From Hordeum vulgare subsp. vulgare (Eukaryota; Streptophyta; Magnoliopsida; Poales; Poaceae): a stretch of DNA of 64,000 nucleotides. Where the stretch lies: NCBI RefSeq assembly GCF_904849725.1, contig NC_058523.1, positions 166,266,689 through 166,330,688 of the forward strand, given 5' to 3'. The position numbers and the translations under genes are program-made. Below are positions 46,675 to 58,427 of this stretch, in pieces (positions within the stretch are counted from its first letter, which is position 1; each line of letters opens with the position of its first letter). The notes below the pieces were generated by a model. It was not told where the DNA came from. It made no database searches and worked only from the letters and a program-made list of their open reading frames with translations.

Positions 46675-47440
46675 TGATGGGGTTCTGGCCCTTGGGTATG
46701 CCAAAGCAGAGGAAACCCCACTCCAAGACATTTGGGGGACGGTTGGCCCCTAGGTCGTCTAGCGGCAGGTGGTCCGTCTAGCCATCGAGCTGCTCGCCGG
46801 CTAGTGACAGCATGCCCGTCTAGCTGGCCCCAACGACGGTCGGCGGGTCAACGCCCATCCCTTCCACCCGTATTGGCATAGAATGACAAGACGATACCCC
46901 CACGAAGGGGCACGCATGGCTATAGTGCGCATTGACAAGTCCCGCGAGGCTACACGACCTCATGATGCAAGCAGGGAGAGGCTACACGACCCCGCTCACT
47001 CCTAATGTTGACTAGGCGAGCCGGCCATATAGCAATGCATGTGCCTACGAACTCCCTGACGGCGGGCGTGCTGACAACTGTGGCGCCCGGCTGGAGGGCC
47101 CCGCGCCGAACAAGACTCGACAACTGGTGGGCCTCGTGGCCAGCTAGAGAGCTTTGTAGCTGGGTCCCACCCTTCTTTTCCACACTACTTTAATCATTCA
47201 GCTTGCCTATAAAGCCAAACCCCAGCCCCGGGGAGAGGGGTTGGCACCTGAACACTCGTAACACACCATATTCCACAGCCACCAAGGTAGCAAGACTTGT
47301 AGCGAGAGCTCCCTCTTCCTCCTCACCAAGATCTTAAGGAGCACCCTGTATTGTGATCAACTATAGTCACTCCGAGAGGACTAGGGGTATTACCTCATCG
47401 ACGGACGCTAAACCTAGGTAGATCGGTGTCGCGGGAGTAA
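46675..47440 (+). repeat. 3' LTR of gypsy-2 (right end not resolved)
   Basis: It begins TGATGGGGTTCTGG after the PPT and contains CTATAAAGCC (TATA at 47208-47213). Further on, GGGGTATTACCTCATCGACG resembles the U5 part of grass gypsy LTRs. The partner LTR is left of the window, so the end near 47440 is an estimate. Confidence 0.5.
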
Positions 47441-50400
47441 TTTTTTGTTTCTTTTGCGGCTTTGCGGCTTATTTCTAAACCTTCTCCTTAATTAATGAAA
47501 TCAAGTCATTTGTCTTGTTTCAATTTTTTTTTGCTTTCTGTCTACAACCATCGTGTAGCATGATTGGAATTGGGAAAGGCCCGACTTAACATACTACAAA
47601 TCATAGAACTCTGATTACGTTTCGGGCAAATCCTATTTGACGCCTCTCGCTTCCTTTAGAGTACAATTGTGCAAACGGGCGCGTGTAGCACCCCGGGTTG
47701 GGCCGACCCAACTAGCAATCTTGCTTATGTCTTCTTTGTGGAAACCCACAAACTTCATAAATATTGAGTACGTCCGGCTGGATTCGATCCTACGACGCAT
47801 GGGTTTCGCCCAACACGCGACAACCACCACACCAACCTCACCTCCGTGTCAACTTCTTTCCAGTTTCGCTCTTTCCGTATTGTTTTTTGTTTCTTTTTTC
47901 GTTTGCATTTTTCGTTTTTTCGTTTTTTTTCTTGTTTTATAAGTCTATGAAAAAATAACTGGATTTTCATGAATGTTTTTTAATTCGGTGAATTTTTTTC
48001 AAAATCAGTTAATTCTTTTTAAAATTCAGTGAACTTTTATCAAAATTAATGAACCTTTTAAGAAAATCGATGAAGTTTTTCAATTATCTTGAACTATATT
48101 GAATTTCGCAAAAATTTCATGAACTTTTTAGATCCATGAACTTTTCTAAATTAGGGGATCTTTTCAAATGTTATAACTTTTTCAACTTCTTATTTTTTTT
48201 CTTTAATTAGTGAATTTTTTTATGAAAATCGATGAACTTTTTAAAAATTGATGAACTTTTTTCTGTTTTCTTGAACTATTTTGAATTTCCTGAACTTTTT
48301 CGATCTGTGGACTTTTTTCAAACTCGTGAACTTTTCTAAAGTTATTGGACCTTTTCAAATCCCATGAAAATTTTCAAATTTATGATTTTGTTTCTCAAAT
48401 TAGTGAAATTTTTTCAATTTTGGTGTTCTTTTTTAATACCTGAACCTTTTCTTTTTGAAAAAAATCGTGAACTTTTTTTTAATCTATGAGCTTCTAAATT
48501 TTGGATCGGCACGACTGCAATTGTCCTTCAATGTCTCGTTGTACTATAAATCAGTACTACTCCCTCTATACTTAAATACTTGTAGTTGAAGAGAACTAGT
48601 CTAGTTATCATAACTACAAGTATTTAGACACACGGAGTATAAGGTTGTTTGAGTAGTTAGAAAGTACCTGCAGCAATGCAGTGGCGTGAGTTCGAGTCCA
48701 CCACACAACAAAATTTTCTAGGATTTTTCGCTGCTACCATGTGTTCGTTGACCGGCCCACTAGGACGCCGCTCTAAGCATCGGTTTGATTCGGCGGCGCT
48801 GAACACGCTGAATAGGCACTCCTTGCATTTTGTGTGTACAAGTTAATCTTTTAAGGCCTTCTACTTAGTGATCTTAAATCTCGGCTTGTTTAGGTGGCTC
48901 AATTCATTTTCCTTTTTATTAGGTTTATGGGCTTTTCATTAATGATTTGTTTTTCGATGGGGTTTCTTGGGACGATTTCCACGGAAAACCCTACTCTCCG
49001 ATCTCTGCGACGAATAGTTGGGGTTTCGCACAAGAGGAACAAGCCTTGGACCGGCCCACTTACACTGCGGTCGACGGCCCGCTTTTTCCCTCTTTTCAGT
49101 GCTTTTCTCGCTTTTCTTTCTTCTGGTGTCTTTGTTTTTGTTTCTCTTTTTCCTTGTATTTATTTTATTTTATTTTCTTCTTTATTTTTTTTATGTTTTT
49201 CTTTCGTTTTTTCAAATATGTACAGAAATATTAAAAAATATCTTCTTTTTTTGTTTCATTTTTTTGTTTTAAAAAAACACATTTGAAAAAATGTTCAATA
49301 TATTCAATACATTGTTTGGATTTTTCCAAAAATGTTTGATATTTTTTTATGTTTCAAAATCATTCTTCTCCAAATTTGTACAAATATTTTTTGTGTTTTC
49401 AAATTTTGTTTGGTGTCTCAAAATTTGTTCGCGATTTCCAAAAAATGTTCGCCTTTTCAAACTCGTTGATTCTTTCAAAAAACTTTTGGAATTTCACATT
49501 TCTTTCCAATGTTTAAATTTCCTTCGTGATTTCCAAAAGAAACTCTCATTTTCAAATTTGTTCAAATTTCCACAAAAGTTTTGCAATTTCACATTTCTTC
49601 CCATTTTTAAAAATTTGTTTGTGACTTTTGAAAAATGTTCACGGTTTTCAAAATTTGTTCAATTTTACAAAAAGTTTTGGAACTTTTACATTTGTTTGTA
49701 TTTTCCAATATTTGTTCGTGATTTCAAAAAATGTTCATGTTAATCAATTTGTTCAGGAATTTTCAAAATTTGTTCTCGAGATTCAAAAAATGTTTGTGTT
49801 TTTAAAAATTAGTTCGCTCTTCCAAATTTGTTCATGATTTTTCAAAATCGTTCTCCATTTGAAAATTTGTTCTCAGGATTGAAAAAATGTATGTGGTTTA
49901 AAAAATTGTTCGTGCTTCCAAATTTGTTCATAACTTTTCAAAATTGTTCTCTGTTTCAGAATTTGTTCTAGAGATCCAAAAAATGTCCGTGCTTTAAAAA
50001 ATTGTCCATGCTTTCAAATTTGTTCTCCGATTTAAAACTTGTTCTCAACACTCAAAAAAAGTTATTGCTTTCAAAAATTATTCACAAATTCCAAAAATAC
50101 TAAAAGGTTGTTTAACTTTTTCCAAATTTTGTTCACAGATCCAAGAAATATTCCGTTTTGTCTACAATATTCATGTTTTCAAACAAATCTTTCCTTTTTT
50201 TACAACATTTGTTTCTAAATTCAAAAATAAATCCCGTTTTGAAATTTGATCACAAATATTTTAGAAAATTGTATGTAAAAATGGAATTAACTAAATATTC
50301 CCATTTTCCATTTGTGTTCACAAATTTCTTTCCGTTTAAAATTTGGTTACAGATCTAAAAATTGGACAAGTTTTAAATACTTGTTTGTGTTTTCTGAAAA

Positions 50401-50640
50401 TCATTCATAATTTTGTTTTAAAGTTTGAAAGAAGGAAAATATTTGAATCTCTCGATAAACTTAGTTCTAAATGTTTTCGCCCTCGAGATTTAACACTAGA
50501 AGTGATTAGCTCCACTCGTTTGGTGGTTGCCTCTACTACCCCCAAGTCGCGGGATCGAATCATGTCCGAAACAAAAAGAAAATGCGTTGAGTTACACGAG
50601 TGACTACCATGTGTGGTCCGGCCACGCAAAGACTTTCCTA
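47441..50640. repeat. AT-rich degenerate repeat region, unclassified
   Basis: Two blocks are built of degenerate short phrases: 47960-48490 repeats GAACTTTTT(T)CAAA-like words, and 49260-50450 repeats TTTGTTC(A/G)(T/G)GATTTCAAAAA-like words. Between them lie the MITE and ordinary unassigned DNA. ORFs here are low-complexity Phe/Lys-rich and not credible. B-box-like words occur near 47785 (minus), 48690 and 50550 (plus). I do not recognise the family. Confidence 0.55.
48560..48637. mobile_element. Stowaway-like MITE, 78 bp
   Basis: The ends CTCCCTCTATACTTAAATAC and, inverted, CTCCGTGTGTCTAAATAC continue as inverted repeats (ACTTGTAGTT) to near the centre, so the whole element can fold as one hairpin. 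TA stands on both sides (48558-48559, 48638-48639), as expected for Tc1/mariner-type insertions. No coding capacity. Confidence 0.8.
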
Positions 50641-51534
50641 TGCGAAGCCCCGCGTGTGTGCAGCAGAAAGTGGCATTTAGGAGGTCCCGATTTCCTCCAC
50701 GTCGACTATTTCATGCATTAAACAAAACCATCGTAACTCTCACTAAAGGGTGTATAGTAACTGGGCTGGTCCATTTATGCATTCCCCCGGTTGCTCTCAC
50801 AGGCGACCAGGGAGAGAACCCTAGCCGCCCCCAGGGCCGCCTCGCCTGTCCCCTCCTTCCCTTATCGTCGTCGGTGAGGTTGTCGGGTGAAGCCCGCGTA
50901 GCTCAGTGGTGGCACAGCCGTCCCCTCCTTCAGACCGGACTTGGACGACGTGGGCCGTCCGCTCTGGCAGGAGTTCGACGAAGCGCTCGCGTAGGCTTCT
51001 CCGACGTGGGTCATCACGATCAGGGTCGGCGCGACGGGGGCGCACAGGGCGCCACGTGCGACGGGGTCTTCTCTCCTCGTCTGGCGGTGGGCGCTCGAGG
51101 CGGGGATGGTTCGATCCCCTTGTGGCTGCCTGGCTGGGCGGCTCCAGGCAGGCGAGTGGCCTCGACATCAGTGCTGGTTGGCCTCTTGGACTCGTCCCTA
51201 TGGCTCCTTCGGCTCCTAGCAGCATCTCTCGTGGATGGCAGCCACGTTTGCTTCGTCGACGGGCTTCGGCTCTTCGGCCCGGACACTCATCTCCGACGAG
51301 TCGGGGCGGGCGCGGCCCTGCCCTTCCTGCTCTGTGAGGCTCATTTTTCGCGCTTCCCGACGACGTGCCAGCCTTTGGTGGACTTCCGGGTGTTGTAGTG
51401 GTGGTGGGATGCCGGACCTGGTCGTTTTTTGGCTAGATCGGGCTCGACAGCGTTTGTGGCCGTCGACGAGGTTTGTGGTGGCTTCTCTTGGTCATGGCGT
51501 GATGACTTCGTGGGAGGTGTGCGGTGTGACGCCC
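50641..51534. other. GC-rich unassigned stretch
   Basis: An ORF of 261 codons (50613-51398, plus) spans this region, but overlapping long frames exist on both strands, as GC-rich DNA gives by chance, and no motif is visible. The part from about 50800 (GAGAACCCTAGCCGCC onward) resembles non-coding ends of grass transposons. I assign no function. Confidence 0.35.
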
Positions 51535-52844
51535 TCGGTTTGATCGTACGCTAATCATACATGCAAATGCGTACGACCAAGCTTAAGGACTCACGGGAAG
51601 ATATCGCAACATAACTCTAGACACAAATAAAACATACAAGCTTAATATTACAAGCCAAGGGCCTCGAGGGCTAGAATACACAACCTCGATAAACACAAGA
51701 TTCAGCGGAAGCAACAAATATATGAGTACAGACAAAAAACATGAGGTGCCTTAGAGAAGGCTAGCACAAAAGATACAACGATCGAACAAGGCTAGGTCTC
51801 CTGCCTGGGAGCCTCCTAACCACTCCAGCTCTTCACCGACCTCTACGTAGAAGTAGGCACCGTCAGGGTAGCAATCGTCGTCGGCGGGGTACACCATCTC
51901 CTCGGCTCCATCATCTAGTCGCAGCAACAGATCAAGGGCAAAAGGGGGAGCAAAGCAACAGTGAGTACTCATGCCTGGCCTCGAATAGATAAGTTCTTCC
52001 CTGGACGGGTCATGCTCAAGAAACTCTGGCCGGACACACTTTCCTGGGTCATGCCCGGGCTCGGAACATCAACACGTCGCAGCCCCACCTAGATTCAACA
52101 GAGAGGCTTGCCCGCCGGTCTAAATCCTAAGCACGCAGGGGTCATGGGCCCATCACCCTTTGCACTCCTGCATGATGCAAGGGCGGCCGATGTCAGTCGT
52201 AGCACCCCTTATTACAAGCGCGATGCCTATCCAGACCACTCAGGCGCCCGCCGCTCCATTGTTGACGTCTGAAGAGGTTCGGGTGATACCATGACGTCGA
52301 GTACCCATAACTCCTCCCACATAGACAGTTAGTGTGAAATAAGGTCTCTGACCAGCCCTGATCAAATACCCAAATCCTTAGCATTTTAATTAAATCATCG
52401 GCACATCTACGTGGGAATCCACCCGCCTAACATTATTTCATCAATGTTCCCAGTAACACGGTTAAGTAACTGTGTGGTTGTAACATCAGGGGGATCCGAG
52501 GTATCACCCTCGTAGGATTCCGAACGATGTAACCGTCAAGGTGGCTAGGGAGGAATCACCCTCAATGGGCCACGCTTGATGGGTTGTAGAACAGAGTCGT
52601 CGTCTGGAGTGGTGAAGGAGGAATCACCCTCGATAACCACGACTAACCAGCTATACTAGAGAGATATCATCATGAGTACTTCACGAGGGGTCACCCTCGG
52701 TACCCGATAGTAGCTCTGCAATGTCCCTCAACTAAGGGGGATGTAAGTGTTGTGTCGGGCCTTGGCTCGTCGATCAGAGATCGAGACTTCATGATAAACC
52801 GGGGCAACTGGACTAAGGGTCCAAACTTGGCCAAACGGGTCATG
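51535..52844. repeat. End of a long LTR-like repeat, interrupted
   Basis: It starts TGTGACGCCCTCGG and runs without ORFs through repeated AATCACCCTCG-type phrases to the copy C insertion. From memory, this and the sequence resuming near 60441 belong to one common Triticeae repeat, likely a long LTR on the minus strand. A 5 bp flank TGCGG (51530-51534) would be its duplication, but the other end is not in the window. Confidence 0.45.
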
Positions 52845-52849
52845 CCTGC

Positions 52850-54354
52850 TGCCGCCTCTTGAGCTTGCGTTGCTTTTCCCTTGAAGAGGAAAGGGTGATG
52901 CAGCACAGGAGTAGTAAGTATTTCCCTCAGTTTGAGAACCAAGGTATCAATCCAGTAGGAGAATCAAGCCAAGTGTCCAGAGTACCTGTGCAAACACAAA
53001 CGAGCTTGCACCCAACGCTATAAAGGGGTTGTCAATCCCTTAAATATTCATTGCAAAGTGAGATCTGAAGGCGAAAAGTGCAACGGAGTAAAAGTGAAAG
53101 GCTGAAAACATGGTGTGAAGTAGACCCGGGGGCCATAGTGTTCACTAGAGGTTTCTCTCAAAATAGCAAATATTACGGTGGGTGAACAAATTACTGTCGA
53201 GCAATTGATAGAACCGCGCAAAGTCATGATGATATCTAAGGCAATGATCATACATATAGGCATCGCGTCCGAGACAAGTAGACCGATACTGTCTGCATCT
53301 ACTACTATTACTCCACACATCGACCACTATCCAGCATGCATCTAGTGTGTTGAGTTCATGACGAACAGAGTAACACCTTAAGCAAGATGACATGATGTAG
53401 AGGGACAAACTCAAACCAATGATGTAAACCCCATCTTTTTACCCTTGATGGCAACAACATGATGCGTGCCTTGCTGCCCCTTCTGTCACTAGTAGAGGTC
53501 ACCGCACGGTATGAACCCAAAATTCAAGCACTTCTCCCATTGCAAGAATCATAGATCAAGTTGGCCAAACAAAACCCACAACTCGAAGAGAATTACAAGG
53601 ACATGAAATCATGCATATAAGAGATCAGAAGAAACTCAAATAAGATTCCTAGATAATCTGATCCTAAATCCGCAATTCATCGGATCTCGACAAACACACC
53701 GCAAAGAAGATTACATCGGATAGATCTCCATGAAGATCATGGAGAACTTTGTATTGAAGATCCAAGAGAGAGAAGAAGCCATCTAGCTACTAGCTATGGA
53801 CCCGAAGGTCTATGGTGAACTACTCACGCATCATCGGAGAGGTCATGGTGTTCATGAAGAAGCCCTCCGTATCCGAATCCCCCTCCGGCAGGGCACCAGA
53901 ACGTGCCCCGGATGGGATCTTGCGGAGAAAGAAGCTTGCGGCGGCGGAAAAGTATTTTCGTGGATCTCTTACGCAGTTTTAGATTTTTCAGGAATTTATA
54001 GGCGGAAGAGGTAGGGCATACGAGCCACACGGGGCCACAAGCCTGCTAGGCGCGGGCCCCTTGGCCGCGCCTAGGGGGCTTGTGGCATCCCCTGGTGGCT
54101 TCCGCCTTAGTTCTCACGTCCCGTGCGTATCTTCTGTTCCGGAAAAATCTTTTCCGGAGTTTTATTCCGTTTAGACAGCGTTTAAAATCCTCCTGTGAAA
54201 AGGGTCAAAAACACGAAAAAACCAGAACTGGCGCTTGGCACTGAGTTAATAAGTTAGTCCCAAAAACGATATAAAAGGCATATAAAACATCCAAAGTTTG
54301 ACAAGATAATAGCATGGAACTATCAAAAATTATAGATACATTGGAGACGTATCA
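52850..54354 (-). repeat. 3' LTR of copy C
   Basis: This 1,505 bp LTR reads TGATACGTCTCCAATG on the minus strand from 54354 and ends CTCAAGAGGCGGCA at 52850. The TATA box is TATAAAT at 54000-53994. Confidence 0.9.
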
Positions 54355-54355
54355 A

Positions 54356-54370
54356 GCATCCCCAAGCTTA
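54356..54370 (-). other. Polypurine tract of copy C
   Basis: On the minus strand TAAGCTTGGGGATGC ends one base before the 3' LTR. It is identical to the internal copy at 56337-56351. Confidence 0.8.
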
Positions 54371-57057
54371 ACTCCTGCTCGTCCTCGAGTAGGGAAGTGA
54401 TAAAGACTTAATTTTTGATGTGGAATGCTACCTAGCATAGTTGTCCTTTGTAACTTCTTTCATGTGACATAAATGTTCAGATCCGTAAGATTCAAAACAA
54501 TAGTTTGCTATTGACATGAAAACAATAATACTTCAAGCAAACTAGCAAGGTAATCATGAACTTTCGATATAACAAGGCCAAAGGAAGTTATCCCTACAAA
54601 ATCATATAGTCTGGCTATGCTCCATCATCCCCACACAAGTAATTTAAATCATGCACAACCCCAATATTGGCCAAGTAATTATTTTCGCAGTCTTACTTTT
54701 TCAAACCTTTTTCAACTCCCATGCAATACATGAGCGTGAGCCATGGATATAGCACCATGGTGGAATAGAGTGTGGTTGAGGTTGTGAGACAAAAAAGGAG
54801 GAGATGGTCACATTGACTCGGTGTATCAAAGGGCTATGAAGATGCCCATTAATAGATATCAATGTGAATGAGTAGGGATTTCCCTAGAAAGTATGCACTA
54901 GAGCTATAAGTATGTGAAAGCTCAAAAGGAGAACTAGTGGGTGTGCATCCAACTTGCTTGCTCACGAAGACCTAGGGCAATTTTGAGGAAGCCCGTCATT
55001 GGAATATACAAGCCAAGTTATATATTAAAGATTCCCACTAGTATATGGTGGTGACAAAACGAGAGGCACTCAATCATGAAGAACATGGTGCTAATAAGAA
55101 GCACAAGTGTGGAAAGAGATAGTAGCATTGTCCATTCTCTCTTTTTCTCTTTTTTTCTTTTTCTTTTGTTTGGGCTCTTTGGCATCTTTCCATATCTCTC
55201 TTTTTTTTTCTTTTTTTTTGTGGGAAACTTTGGCCTCTTTTTTTATTTCCTCACATGGAAACAATGCTCTAATAATGATGACCATCACACTTTTATTTAC
55301 TCACAACTCAAAGCTTAGAACGATGATGACTCTATAGGAAATGCCTCCGGCAGTGTACCGGGATGTGCAACGGTCTAGCTTGGCGTATGACGTTGAAACA
55401 TCTCGCTAGCTATCTTACGATCATGCAATGGCAATATGAGAGTGACGGCACAAGTCATGGGACGGAACGGTGGGAGTTGCATGGCAATATATCTCAGAAT
55501 GACTATGAAAATGCCATAGTAGGTAGGTATGGTGGCCGTTTTGAGGAAGGCATATGGTGGGTTTGTGCACCGGTGAAAATTGCGCGGTACTAGAGAGGCT
55601 AGCAATGGTGGAAGGTGAAATTGCATCTATACCATGGACTCACATTAGTCATGAAGAATTCACATACTTATTGTGAAAGTTTTTATTAGTAATCAAAACA
55701 CATTGCTAAACGCATACTCCTAGGGGAAGGGTTGGTAGGTGTAAACCATCGCGCGATCCCGACCGGAACAGAAAGGATGACAATCAATAGATCAATTATG
55801 CTCCGACTTCCAAACATAGCAGTTCACCAAACGTGCATGTTACGGGAATCACTAACTTCAACACAAGTACTTCTAGATTCACAACACCCTACTAACATAA
55901 CTCTTAGTATTACCAAATCCACGTCTCAAAACTAATTGAGAGGAATCAAACTTCTCTTCTACTCAATGCACATGAAGATGGAATCTTTATTGTATCCTCT
56001 TTGGGTACCTATCACCTTTGGGACTACTTTCATAGCACAAACCAACTACCTAGTTACGCACCGTCGTGCTCTAAAAGATCTAAGTGACGCACATAGAGCA
56101 AAATTGTCTAGCTCAAAAGATATAAGTGAAGCACAATGAGTATTCTAGAAAATTCACGATGAGTGCGTGTCTCTCTCAAAAGGTGTGCTGCAAAGATGAT
56201 TGTGACACAACAAATAGAAAAGACTCCTGCGATACAAGATGCTCCAAGAAAAACACATATCTTGTGGTGAATAAAAATATAGCTCCAAGTAATGTTACCG
56301 ATGGATTGAAGACGAAAGAGGGGATGCCTTCCCGGGGCATCCCCAAGCTTAGGCTTTTTGGTGTCCTTGAATTTGGTTTGGGATGCCTTTGGCATCCCCA
56401 AGCTTGAGCTCTTTCCACTCTTTATCCCTTTGTCTATGAGAACATTACCCAAAACTTGAAAACTTCACAACACAAAACTTAAACAGAAACTCGTGATATC
56501 ATTAGCACAAGAAAACAAACTACCACCTCTTTAGGTACTGTAGAAATATTGATTTCTATTTATATTGGTGTTAGATTACTGTATTATCACTTTTCCATGG
56601 CTATTACCCCCCGATACTGTCCATAGTTTCATCAAAACAAGCAACCAACACAACAAAAACAGAATCTGTCAAAAACAGACCAATTTGTAGCAATCTGTAT
56701 ACTTCGTATACTTCTCGTACCTCAACAATTCTGAACAATTACGACATCCTGGGAAAAAGGCATATCAACCATCAGCCAAAACAATGAACTCAAAATCTCT
56801 TTCTGTATAAAAATGAAAAATAATTTCGTGAGCGAAAAGTTTCTGTCTTTTTCCAGCAGGATCAAACAACCATCACCAAACCAATCATAAAGGTTTTGCT
56901 TGGCTCAAATACAAAAATAAACACAAAAAACAGAATCATAACAGAATTATGATGGTGTGGACGCAACAAAACAGAAAGGAAAAAAGATAAATTCATTGAG
57001 TTGCCTCCCAACAAGAGCTATTGTTTAGCGCCCTTAGCTAGGCATAAGGCGATAGAA
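54371..57057 (-). other. Non-coding internal region of copy C
   Basis: Collinear with the non-coding regions of copies A and B, with the same motif pair near 56320-56406 and the conserved segment just after the stop codon. No supported ORF; a homopolymer-rich stretch lies at 55135-55250. Confidence 0.7.
56320..56406 (-). repeat. Paired internal PPT-like motifs with hairpin (copy C)
   Basis: On the minus strand TAAGCTTGGGGATGC is at 56351-56337 and CAAGCTTGGGGATGC at 56406-56392. GGGGATGCC (56320-56328) and GGCATCCCC (56336-56344) form the same 9 bp stem as in copies A and B. Confidence 0.85.
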
Positions 57058-58199
57058 TCACGTATCGTCGTCTTTGGTGCTCAAACCATAAGTAGCCCTC
57101 ATCATGGATTCATAAGGCAATCTTATTTTATTTCTAGTAAAATGCTCCATGCCCTTCTTTAAAGGAAATTGAAATATAATATTCCCTTCCTTCATATCGA
57201 TCATAGCACCAATAGTCCTTAGGAAAGGTCTACCAATAATGATAGGGCATGTAGGATTGCAATCAATATCAAGCACAATGAAATCCACAGGTACATAGTT
57301 CCTATTTGCAATAATAGGAACATCATTGATCCTTCCCATGGGTTTCTTGACAGTAGAATCCGCAATTTTTAGATTAAGAGAACACTCCTCAATCTCATTA
57401 AAGCCTAGAACATCACATAAAGACTTTGAAATCGGGGAAACACTAGCACCCAAATCACACAAAGCATTGCATTTATAGTTTTTGATTTTGAGTTTGACAG
57501 TAGGTTCCCACTCATCATGAAGCTTTCTAGGAATAGAAACTTCCAACTCAAGTTTCTTTTCAAGAGATTTTATCATAGCTTCGACGATATGATCGGTAAA
57601 GGCCTTGTTTTGGCTATAAGGGTGTGGAGAGTTTAGCATGGATTGCATCAAGAAAATGCATTCAATCAAGGAGCAACTATCATAATTGAATTCCTTGAAA
57701 TCCAAAGTAGTAGTTTAATTACTACTCAAAGTTTTGATATCTTCTACTCCACTTTCAATGCTTTTAACATCAAGATAGATGGACTCCGAATCATTGGGGC
57801 ATTTTCAACCCAAGTGGATTCATATCCAGCCCCATCATCAGTAGGTTTGACACTAGAGAACAAAGATTCAAAGGGAATCACACCAAGCACTTTAAGATCT
57901 TCGTGATTCTCATCACAAATTTCAGGTTTAGCAACCATTTTATTGACTAAGGTAGCTTGTTTATCAGAAATCAGGCCTACCAATTTTTTAAGACGAGCAA
58001 ACTGAGAATTTACCGCAAGGAATTCTTTGGCCATATCATCAACTTCTTTATTCATAAAAGCCAAAGAAGAATTTTGCTCCTTCAGTTCCCTACGGAAGTA
58101 ACTGTTATAATCAAATTGTGTAGACATGAAGCCTTTAACGCTAGTCTCAATCTCTTCCAACCTCGCATAGTAAGCATCAAAATCCCTTGGTTGTGCCAT
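57058..58199 (-). pseudogene. Retropepsin-like ORF of copy C with a variant N-terminus, broken
   Basis: On the minus strand the ORF begins MAQPRDFDAYYARLEEIE at 58199. Its first ~115 residues look like a coiled coil (RRELKEQNSSLAFMNKEVDD) and differ from copies A and B. From DENHEDLKVLGV onward it matches them, including CDLGASVSPISKSL and ILGR-type (IIGRPFL) blocks, and ends STKDDDT. A one-base deletion near 57808 shifts the frame, and a TAA at 57715-57717 follows. The gag core seen in copy A is absent. Any role for the N-terminal region is unknown. Confidence 0.82.
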
Positions 58200-58399
58200 A
58201 CAGGTCTTAGCAGGAAGACAAGCCAACAGAAAGCAAGCGAGAGAAAAGGGCGAATGAAAAAGGCAAACGAAAAAGGAAAATATTTTTGTACATTTTTGTT
58301 TTTCATAAGTGGGGGAGAGGAAAATGATAGGCAAAAAAGTAAATGCAAGAGATGAGTTTGCGACACTTACTTGGATGAGCTTCACCTAGAACTTGATCC

Positions 58400-58417
58400 T
58401 CCCCGGCAACAGCGCCA
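58400..58417 (-). other. Primer binding site of copy C
   Basis: On the minus strand TGGCGCTGTTGCCGGGGA, one mismatch from the tRNA-Asp complement, lies 10 bp after the 5' LTR. Confidence 0.8.
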
Positions 58418-58427
58418 AAAATCCTTC

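Noticed and set aside
48645..48705. Possible tRNA gene (GAGTTCGAGTCC with a leading A-box-like stretch)
   Set aside because: T-arm and acceptor stems do not pair, so it is not a functional tRNA. It is kept only as a weak SINE-like hint.
49018..49743. Phe-rich ORFs that look like membrane proteins
   Set aside because: The DNA is low-complexity T-rich repeat. The hydrophobic look follows from poly-T codons and no family is recognisable.
50613..51398. 261-codon plus-strand ORF
   Set aside because: Overlapping long frames exist on both strands in the same GC-rich stretch, no motif or start context is recognisable, and it lies between repeats.
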